DNA of 64,000 nucleotides from Cyrtodaria siliqua (lineage: Eukaryota > Mollusca > Bivalvia > Adapedonta > Hiatellidae). Below, piece by piece: positions 55,235 through 64,000 of the stretch (position 1 is its first letter; the number at the start of each line of letters is the position of its first letter). The translations under genes were made by a program, and so were the position numbers. The stretch is taken from the NCBI GenBank assembly GCA_037043455.1, contig JAWPHD010011014.1, positions 1-64,000 of the forward strand. Reading direction: 5' to 3'. Below the pieces are notes generated by a model, which had not been told where the DNA came from, did no database searches, and saw only the letters and a list, made by a program, of their open reading frames with translations.

Positions 55235-55790
55235 ACTATTATCCTGTCTTCAGCGCTCAAATTGACAAGACAGTGTACCCATCAAGAGGAAATATCTAAC
55301 AATAAAGTTCACACCCAGATAAATTATAAAACGTTACACGCGTATGTTATTGTTACTATATATATATAACTATAGTGACTGACTGTGGAGGGGTCAATCA
55401 CCAACAACGAAGTGCGCTGTAATACTAGAATGTCCGTATCCTTTTCTGACGAATTTCCTGATTCATTGTGTAAAGTGGTCACAAAATCCGTAGGGACCCT
55501 TTAAAATCACATCTGCATAGAAAAACGGGTGTGATATTCCTAGTCGCAGAAATGTTTTTAGGTTGGTGTTGTACTTTTCCATCAGGTTTTCGTTGCGGCG
55601 GTGATAGAACTTTGAGAAAGATCTACGTAGTTAATTATAACGAAAACCTTGCTGAAGAAGTTTACTTGCAAATCCTTAACATCATTACATGCCCTAGCAA
55701 AACGAATTAGCTGGGAGATATAAACCCCTAAAGATGTAGCACGAAACTAGCCTAGTTTTAGAGAAAAATGTTTCTCCAGGCTATCATTTA
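55235..55790 (-). mobile_element. PLE family 2 fragment
   Basis: The minus strand reads YISQLIRFARAC and further RT C-terminal residues, broken by frameshifts, then the tail with TACACTGTCTTGTC. It is related to 18894-19525. A TATATATATA-containing insert lies at about 55327-55372. Confidence 0.65.
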
Positions 55791-55799
55791 AAGACATAA

Positions 55800-57389
55800 C
55801 AAATCTGAAACTCAAAATTACGGCTTTCCGAGGCGAAAAATTACCAAAAAAGTCATGAGTTTACATTTAAGTGCCAAATATGTTGTCATTCATACCCAGG
55901 CCAATTTAAAAAAGAATAACTTACATCACAAATGGAAAATTATGCTACCAAAACAATCACAGAAAAGTGGGGTTCATGTATATTCTAAGAAAAACTTGTC
56001 TCATGAATGAATGCTCCTTTAAAAAAAACACACTGAGATGCCAACATATTTTATTCATACGATCATTTCCAAAAAAATAGAGAATTATTTACTAGCCTAC
56101 ACTTCCTGTGATGCAATGGGTGTACTATACCTTGACCACTTGGACGTAATGGCCAACAGTGTATGGCAAAATCACCCCGATTAGCCTATCATGTGATAAA
56201 AATGAGAGCTATAATTACCAGCATAGGTGTTACTACAATATCCGAATAAACAATTTCCAGCAGCTCTTGTAGACCTGAATGTGACATCAGATGACCAATC
56301 CAGTTCAAGAAAAGTTTTATAAGCTGGCATACATAAATGCATGATACCTAACATATAGTTGCATAAACAACAATAAAAAAACATTGCGTGATGAAATGGA
56401 AAGTAATTCTCTTGTTTTCAGCGTTTGCTTTCGGTCCTATCAAAACTGTATTTATAATCTCTGATTGTACGTGATTTGTTTCTGTAGTTTAGATCACCTG
56501 TGAAAATATTATAACAACTTCTGTGTGTCTTGATTTAAGTGTAAATTATTTGTTCCTAATAAGTCAACGGTTATTAGGGCCTTTATTGCTGATTGTTTTC
56601 AAAACTTATTTCAAGATGTATACATTTTGTTGACATTTTGTTCATTCCAAATATTTGTTTCCATATGTAAATGAATAAATAAACAACTTTAAACATCTTT
56701 TACTCCCGCCTATTTCAATGAGAATAATTCATTTTTTCATTGATTTTGGTTTAAATTTGCTGTTTTGGGGGGGTGGGGGGGGGGGGGGGGTTTAAAATTG
56801 CTGTTTTGGGGGCGGATTGTTTTTTGCCCAGATAAAACCGCATTTCTAAACGTCCGATCCATAAGGTTGTTTTTGTGACGAAATTGAAATTGATGTACAT
56901 ACTATAATAACGTTTTTGTTTTGTATATAGTGAGAATTACATTTTCCAGATTATTTTTAGGCTTATTTAGTTGATTTTCCCAAAAATTATCAAGATGTAT
57001 ACATTGTAATCATTTCAATTTTTTATTTTCATGAATATCAAAGACAACTTCCAGAAGCTTTATTCCTTAAAGATCTCCAGCCAAGTTAATATACCCCATT
57101 TATATAAATATACAATATACTAATAAAAAAACTTAGGAATAGCTGCCAACCACAAAAATATAAGAGGAGAAAAAGATGATTTTAATAAACAAATTTGTCT
57201 TCGAGAAATTCCGGAACAATTCGGTAGTTTCCGCGCGCACTTTGCGTGATGACGAAGATCTGCCATTGACCTTATGGCCTGGTTGTCATCTGTTGTATTC
57301 ATGCATGGTAATTTCGGGAAGACATCATATATTTATTATTTTTATGTGACAACTTATTTTGTATTATTATATTAGATAACTATTGGAAA
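55800..57389. other. Intergenic stretch: nothing recognised
   Basis: Short ORFs only. G-rich run at 56767-56790. Confidence 0.5.
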
Positions 57390-57446
57390 ATGGTTCACTG
57401 TGTTGCGTTTGGATGCAATACCACGAGAGCAAATGGTTCAAAGTGA
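57390..57446 (+). pseudogene. THAP-domain N-terminal fragment or first exon
   Basis: ATG opens MVHCVAFGCNTTRANGSK then a stop. M-x2-C-x4-C is the start of the C2CH THAP zinc finger, a DNA-binding module of host proteins and transposases. TCAAA|gtgatt could be a splice donor, but no following exon with the rest of the domain was found. Either a relic or a first exon whose partner is not recognised. Confidence 0.4.
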
Positions 57447-58147
57447 TTATATTGTTGTAGTGACAATTAACGTTTTTTTTAAAAATTGTTGGGACCACCT
57501 AGAAAATGGATAACTATGATATCATTGAAAAGTATAAACCCTCTCCAACAAGGATCAGTTGAAATTACTTGCGCAAAATAGTACGATTTTTGGCAGTCAA
57601 CGGTTAAAATACATGACCCTCATAAAACAAAAAATATTGTTTTAAACATAAATCACCAAAGAGATGAATGAACAAACTCTAAAGCAATCTTTTGCAAAAA
57701 AAATGTGTTAGGTATTTTGTGTTCAACTTTCAATAGAAAAAAATATTCCATATATATCACTTATTTTTGGAAACAGACGCGATAAATGGATGCATAAAGG
57801 GAGATAATAAAATTAAAAAAGGATCAAACATATGCAGCTTCGCTTTTATCGTAAACCACTGGTGGATTGATATCAAATGAAGTAGTAAGCCTTACTGATT
57901 ACAATCTGCATCTAACATGTGTTTTAAAATACATTAATTTAAAGAAAACGTTTCTAAAACGAGTTATGGTGAAACCAAAACACACCTGGAAATCAGTTTT
58001 ATGAAGATTTATTATGTTTCTAAATTTAATATTTGTTGTTTGCGTTTAACAAGTTTAAATTTAACTATGTTTTATTATATGCGTTATGAATTGCCTTCAT
58101 TAAGCTTTAAGATGGATATCAGTGTTTTGAGCTATTTAATTGTTTAA

Positions 58148-58681
58148 AGAGGCACTACCTACATGTATATCTACGCGATTTTTAATGTAAAATATTAAAT
58201 ACTCAATATTACTGCATTTATATATATACAAAGCTATTTTATGAGTATTCTAAGAAGAAACTTGGTTCGTATTCCAGTTCTGTAAATTATTAATTATGAT
58301 CAAAACAATATCTTGAATAAAATGATGCCCTGCCGTTTATTCCTGCCGGAGAACTACGAGTTTTTACGATTTTTTCGGACATGGGCAATGCGATAACAAA
58401 CTATTCGGGGCAGTTCCGATAGTAATCGATCGGAACTCTTCGCCAACCGACGAGGCAGTTCCGATTGTAAACGAATAAGATCGGAAAATCTCCGCAATCG
58501 GCTTGTCTAAAACAATTACGAATACAATTTCAAAAATCCGATCTTTTCAATCCTGTTTTTCTCCAGCAAAACGCATATTACATGGGGTGAAATTATTGCC
58601 ATTTACCTTTTTCATAGTCCTCTTTATAGTTAAGTAAAGTTTATATCAATTGGTGGACAAAAAGATATAGGTAGAGCCTCT
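58148..58681. mobile_element. 534-bp TTAA-flanked MITE
   Basis: Ends AGAGGCACTACCTA and, inverted, AGAGGCTCTACCTA (one mismatch). TTAA at 58144-58147 and 58682-58685. The interior has repeated GGCAGTTCCGAT words. No transposase. Confidence 0.88.
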
Positions 58682-58685
58682 TTAA

Positions 58686-59560
58686 CTCACACACAAATAT
58701 ATGCATGATTTTGAATACGTATTGTAAGAAAAATCAAACACTTTAAAAAAAACACGTATTAACACATTTTTGTTTTAAAGCAAACGAGATACATAAAGAT
58801 ATAGTTTTAGTTACAATTCGATTGTATTAGCATGTTTAAGGCTTCACTTAAAATATATCTGTGTATCATACACATAGTATAATCCATATTTGATAAACTC
58901 TGTATTAATTTCTTTTTTATGCATATACCGTTTATATACCAACACTTGTGACATTTGTTGATGTGTTTTAATTTGCCTTATACTCATTTATTTTCCATTA
59001 ATTCCAAATAAAAAGCACTTTTAATTATTATCTCATCTGTACTCTATATATTCATTATATCCAACATGGTAGTACACATTCCCTAAACTGTTCCAATGCG
59101 ATACCAAGGTGTCAACCCTTTTATATGTATAGTGTCACATGCTTTTCTTCTATATATCCTTGTAATTGTTGTTTGTTTCAAATTTGTGAATTTCCTGTTC
59201 GACTTTTATACCTTCTTTTGAGGTTAAGTTCACTTTTTATACTTATGATGTGTGAACTATATCTTTGTCTATATGTTTCCATCAATGGTAACTTTTTACA
59301 GTATACAGGAATACATATTACATCTTCCATTGAGATTTTAATCTTTTGCATTGCTAAAGTGTTATGTTGTGTTCTTAAGTTACATTTCCACTTCACTTTG
59401 CATGACAATGTTAAGTTCCCCTTGATATTTTCCTATTACGATAGCATCATTGTACTGGGCTTGGGTTAGCTTTGTTACAAACGTGTTCGTCTGATTTACA
59501 CTTACAACGCTCAACTAGAGCCAGTCGATGGAAGCCATCACAAAACATCCGTATTTTCGA
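58686..59560. other. Intergenic stretch, possibly an old PLE tail near 59090-59230
   Basis: GGTGTCAACCCTTTTATATG, TTGTTTGTTTC and CCTGTTCGACTTTTATACC follow the order of the PLE tail but are strongly diverged. No gene recognised. Confidence 0.35.
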
Positions 59561-60345
59561 TATCTCAATGATACCTCAAGTCCAGACCTTGACCTTGATG
59601 GTGAAGGTCAAATTTCAGAACTGCATTGACATCCTCTCATCTTCAACACGCTTCATACTCAGTTTCAGCTTATTACCTTAAACGGTCTCGAAGGATTTCC
59701 GTGCACAAGCCATTTTCAGGCAAAACACTAAGTCCTGACCTTGACCTTGATGATGAAGATCAACTTTCAGACCTTTAGTGACAACCTCATCTTCAACAAG
59801 CTTCCCATAATGTTTCAGCTTCTTATCTCGAATGGTCTGGAAGGAGTTCCGTCCAAAAGTAGTTTTTTGAAGAAAAAAATGAGTTGTGAACTTAAACGTT
59901 CAAGGTCAATAACTACTGATGGAAGCAACAAACACAAACAACAGATACAAGTAGCAGACTCGGTTTTATTGATTCTGTTCATGAGAGGTAATGTAAAGTG
60001 CAACACCTCTCACGCCTCCTAACACGGGTTTAAGCGATATTCTACTTTAAAGACACACAGATTGGGCTTGATGATCCCAAAGGATGAGTAAGTAATAACA
60101 CTACTAATTTGTAGTATTTTTACGGCCGCCACACAGTACTAAATAAATGCTAGTGTGAATGTCAATAAATACTGAACAGGGATCTCTTGGAAGCAAGAAT
60201 CCTTAACAAGAGATAAAAGAAGCAGACTTATCTTAAATGCAAACCTTTTGACCTAATCAAAATTTCTGTAAAGACGGATTTTTAATATCTCGAACCGTTC
60301 AGGAGTAATTCTGTCCACAAGGTCGTGGCGGACGGGCTGACAGAG
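59560..60345 (+). repeat. Tandem repeat with GACCTTGACCTTGATG, two to three units
   Basis: Units at about 59578 and 59730 share CCTGACCTTGACCTTGATG, CCTCATCTTCAACA.GCTTC and TCTCGAA.GGTCT.GAAGGA. A third, degraded unit ends with GGACGGGCTGACAGAGTGAC near 60330. Confidence 0.75.
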
Positions 60346-60399
60346 TGACGGACGGACTGCTTCAAAAAACAATATATCCGATTTCTTCCAAAAAATGCG

Positions 60400-61300
60400 G
60401 TTATCATGAATGGCATGTTGTTTCTTATGCAAACGTATGATGCTGTGGAACATGACCGTTTACAGCTGCAAATGCATGATGTGTTACGAGAAGTTCTGAT
60501 GCCATTTCTCCCAAAAATGTCGTCTGTTTCAATCCGTTATCACTCATTTCCCATCCATGTCTAACAAGGAACTCAGGCTCTTGTTTTGGATTATCGGCGT
60601 TCATCCTAAGTGTTGCTTGAGTCAATGCATGTCTTATAGGGAGCTTAAAACTGCATTCACATCATGGTGGAAGCTTTGCTAAATAGATAAATTTTAATCC
60701 GACAACTTCATTCATAGTTTATCTAAACTATGGTAAAACACGGCACAATATCCCTTTGGGTCTTACGAAAATGGCTGCTAAAGACCTGTTTCAAAAGCCC
60801 TGTCAAAGCCTGAGTCATCTTTAATTGCTACTCTATTTTTGAAGCTAGAAGCACTATTTACCTTCATCACCTTGTTAATTGTTTTATTTCCAATTACAAA
60901 AAATGATCAAACAGAGTCGCAACCGGTCAGTCAAGAACTGCTGGAAAAGATGCACGTTTAGAGTCAGAAATAGTGGTTTGTTGCTCCAGATACCGATAAA
61001 TGTTCCATTTTTTCAGTGTCGATAGGTAAACTGGCCTTGTAAAGAAACAATGTTTTACATGTCTTCTAGTATATCTTCGAGCATTTCCAAAAGGTATACA
61101 GGTAGTTAGAATGTTTTATGCTGACGAAATAAGGCAGCATACTTGCCTGCGTCGCGAGATGTAATATCCAATCACCCGATCTTTCCGCCCTACTGTTTCC
61201 AGAACTTGAATGTTGCCGACTTTGAAAAACCGTAAGCACCAAGTTCTGAGATTTCCTGGGCGATATTACCTGATACGGCAATTTCAATTGCGCGGCGTCA
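60400..61300 (-). other. Coding-like minus-strand stretch, unrecognised and broken
   Basis: Open blocks such as SGDWILHLATQASMLPYFVS (minus, about 61185-61125) look protein-like and faintly recall proteins found next to invertebrate mobile elements. Frames are broken throughout. No family is claimed. Confidence 0.25.
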
Positions 61301-61789
61301 TCTGCTGAATCAATGGATGCTTTATCTGAACCATTATAAAGTGTTTCTCTAATCTGTCAAAACGTGTCAAAAAACAAAAAAACACAAACATAACGACACA
61401 AGAAGCACCGTCATTAGCGCTTCATATGTTGGTGTTAGCCCAAGAACACTTCTCTAATCAGCCAACATACTCTCAACTGTAGAAGAAGCATATACATTAG
61501 AGTATGTAAGCAAACCTAATAGCCTAGCGCCACCTTATCCCCTTCCTATCTGCTAATCGAACACAATGTGAATGGAGTTATGTGGACTTAGACCTGAGTT
61601 CACTTGTTGTGCAACTGCATCAATTGCTGGTACATCGTCTGAATATGTTTGTCTTTGCCTGACAATACATATATCGGTTGGACTTGTATAGATATATGAT
61701 GGGAGCATACAATGCAATCGTATTAGGTTCATGAACTGGAAAAAAGCCAACAATGTATATTTTGATCAGATGTCATATCAATAATTTAA

Positions 61790-63000
61790 GGCCCCTTTAC
61801 ACAGGGCTGCGACCTTTGTGCCACCTTTGAGCGACCAAAAAATGGCCAGGACGCTCAATGGTCGCCTAAACCAAGAAAATCATGTTTCTATGTAACTGCT
61901 CCAGCTATCCTTGTGCCTCCCTTGAACCACCAAAAATGCAATTTTCGGGCATTTTCATGGCGATCTTTGAACGACCTGTGCGTCCACTGAGCCACCTGCC
62001 TGCCTCCCCTGTGCTTCCCCTGTGCAACCTACGGCAACCAACGCGATTATAGGCTACATAGGCGACCCCGAGCAATGTTTGGGCAACCATTGAGCCTCCT
62101 CTGTGCCTCCTCTGTGCCATCATCGGCGACCAACGGCAACTAACGCCGATCACTGGACGACCATTCAGCCATGCTTCTTCCTCCTAGGCGACCCTTGAGC
62201 ACTGTTTGGGCGACCCCTGGCAACTGCTGGGCAACCTGGAGTGCCTGGGTATATATATTCCCTGATTCTGGCGCTTTTTCATCACTTTCATCCTAGCTGC
62301 CAAAGTGAGAACATCTCCAGAAGATAAAGATTTTGGGACGAACAACCAACTCCTCTTGCATACTGCCATCTTACAAGGTCACCAAGCACTGCTGGTGAAT
62401 CAGATGGCCATTGCTGTCTTTAGAAGAACGATGAACAGGCACAGAAGAAGGAGACCACGAACCTGGCACGCTGAGGAGGCACTACAGATAGCTCAAAGGA
62501 GACAGAAGGGAGGCAGAAGCATTGCCATGGTGGCTCAAGGGTTGCCATGGTCGCCGAATGGAGGCACAGCGGTCGCCACAGTAATCGTTCAATGCACGCT
62601 ATTGGTCGTCCAAAGGAGGCACAAGGGAGGCACAAGGGAGGCAGAAGTATCGCCCAGATTTGCGGGAAAATTTGCAGCAGAACGCATCTATTACCTGGCG
62701 ACCATTGGGCGACAACTGTGCCTCCATTCTGCAACCACGGTAATGCTTGTGCCTCCCTTCTGCCTCCTTTGAGCCACCTTTGAGCAACCAACCTCCTTGG
62801 CGACCTTTGTGCGACTGTTTTGAACATGTTCAAAAATTCACGGCGACCATGGCGTCCATGGCGATGTCTGAACCTCCTGTGTTCCACCTTTGAACGACCT
62901 AGGCAACCATTCTGCCTCCTTTGAGCCTCCAACGACGACCTGGCAAGTGTTATGGTCGCACACGGGAGGCACAAAGGTCGCCATCCTGTGTAAAGGCCCC
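61790..63000. mobile_element. 1.2-kb DNA element with long inverted repeats made of GCGACC/GTGCCTCC motifs
   Basis: The left end GGCCCCTTTACACAGG and inverted right end GGGGCCTTTACACAGG continue as GCGACCTTTGTGCC on both sides (about 33 bp). The left half repeats GCGACC, GTGCCTCC and TTGAGCC words dozens of times; the right half repeats their reverse complements. The centre (62245-62470) has TATATATA and an ORF start with RHRRRRPRTW, reminiscent of the N-terminus of Harbinger transposases, that soon runs into the motif array. Probably nonautonomous. Confidence 0.7.
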
Positions 63001-64000
63001 ATAACTGCAGTGTTGGACATGTTTCGGCAAGGCATATATCTCAGGAAATCTCATGTGAAGTATTTGATATTAATTCCAAAATTAATTACTAAAGCGAAAA
63101 GCATCTTGGTGAGACTGGTCTTGGAGTAGACTTTTAAAAGGTAATTGTAGTTATTAATACATGTATAGCTTTTTTTCATGCGAAATCTTACTCGACTGTT
63201 CCTTATTTCTTGGAATTAAAATAGAGGTACTGTCGTCACCATTTTTCGTTTGAAAGTACACACTTGATAACGAGTGAAATGTATACTTGTCATCTACTGT
63301 TTGCTATAACAGGCACAGAAACGGAATTAATTCAAAAGATTGATTAGCTTCTTTGAGCCAAAGTCATATGCCTAATTTTCGGTGATAGACCGTATCCTGT
63401 CGAAGAAAAGCAACCTTCAAAAAACTATATCAAAGAAAAGCAACCTTCCAAAAACTATATTTGTCTTCGCAAGTGAAATGGATTCTCACTAGTGAAGAAG
63501 AGTCCACCATTGGTAATGGACACACTTTTTTTAACTATTTTACACGCAGGTATAAGGCAAGAACAAAATCAATTAGTGCTTTGAATTGCGGAAAAAAAGT
63601 GCGCGTTGTGAACATCGCAAGTGATCGGCTGTGCATAGTACCTTCTTAAACTTATATAAGTATACAACCGTCTTGATCGCAGCAAAAAAAGAGTAGTAAA
63701 GTATCTTTCCAACATTAAAATCAAAGTGGTTCATGAATGTATTGTACAGAATAATGAGTAAAGCTAATTAAAAAGTGAATAATTTATATATTCATTAAGA
63801 AATATATTCATTAAGAAACTAATACGATTAGTACAACACCATCGATTAATTAACTCCCTTTTACAGTTTAAAATCATTTTGGATAACCAAACATATTTTA
63901 AAATATGTGTGTGATATTTGAAATCATGTATAGTATCAATATATTGCATAATATAACAGTAACTTTAAAGCAACAACAACAACAAAAGACTTTCATATGA
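63001..64000. other. Intergenic stretch, no gene recognised
   Basis: A 30-bp tandem duplication (AAAGAAAAGCAACCTTC) lies at 63401-63460. Only short ORFs elsewhere. Confidence 0.5.

Noticed and set aside
59125..59469. 114-codon ORF rich in Leu, Cys and Phe
   Set aside because: No domain seen; the sequence partly follows the order of a decayed PLE tail.
62420..62974. 184-codon minus-strand ORF rich in RRQ and Cys
   Set aside because: It is a translation of the degenerate motif array in the 1.2-kb element; the same is true of the plus-strand ORFs at 62305-62783.

Overview
The window is eukaryotic, AT-rich, intron-rich and crowded with transposable elements. Small coding exons with GT/AG boundaries lie far apart. 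The repeats are of kinds common in bivalve molluscs: tandem units carrying GACCTTGACC or GGTCAAGGTCA, tRNA-derived SINEs and Penelope-like elements. The one host gene looks like a chitin synthase. I infer a lophotrochozoan, most likely a bivalve. No bacterial features, CRISPR arrays, rRNA or intact tRNA genes were seen.

Host gene. Ten plus-strand exons (12904-53523) join in a single open frame of 376 residues ending in TGA. They encode two consecutive SAM domains, then the C-terminal membrane part of a family-2 chitin synthase (two hydrophobic helices, FQFFAML..HR..TLAH) and a basic cytoplasmic tail. The glycosyltransferase core must lie upstream of the window. Introns range from 0.66 to 17.3 kb and are filled with mobile DNA.

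Region 1-12.9 kb, upstream of the first visible exon: an array of TAACGCGTTA palindromes cut by a Penelope-like (PLE) tail, a LINE remnant, and a decayed PLE (4335-9745). An intact 3.63-kb Kolobok-type transposon (5559-9188, TTAA target duplication) with two divergent ORFs sits inside that PLE. Then come an array of about 15 units, each with two hairpins (10.2-11.0 kb), and a broken ORF resembling ORF1 of a DIRS-type retroelement.

Intron 1 (13.0-21.6 kb): a minus-strand LINE, several tandem families, and a minus-strand Ty3/gypsy remnant with two LTRs and a tRNA-Pro-like primer-binding site. Two different PLE families have inserted into that remnant. Intron 2 (21.7-39.0 kb): an inverted-repeat pair, an antisense PLE, a 164-bp tandem array, a 2.2-kb CAGGGTTCCC-ended element containing a strong CTCF-like site and a nested MITE, a foldback element, a SINE and LINE 3' ends. 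Later introns hold a 504-bp element with about 200-bp inverted repeats, PLE tails, SINEs and another truncated PLE.

Region 53.5-64 kb, downstream of the gene: 3' flank, an element with perfect 58-bp inverted repeats, a THAP-like first-exon fragment, a 534-bp TTAA-flanked MITE, and a 1.2-kb element with long inverted repeats built from degenerate GCGACC/GTGCC(T)CC motifs. Four nonautonomous elements appear TTAA-flanked or nearly so, suggesting repeated activity of TTAA-targeting transposases of Kolobok or piggyBac type.
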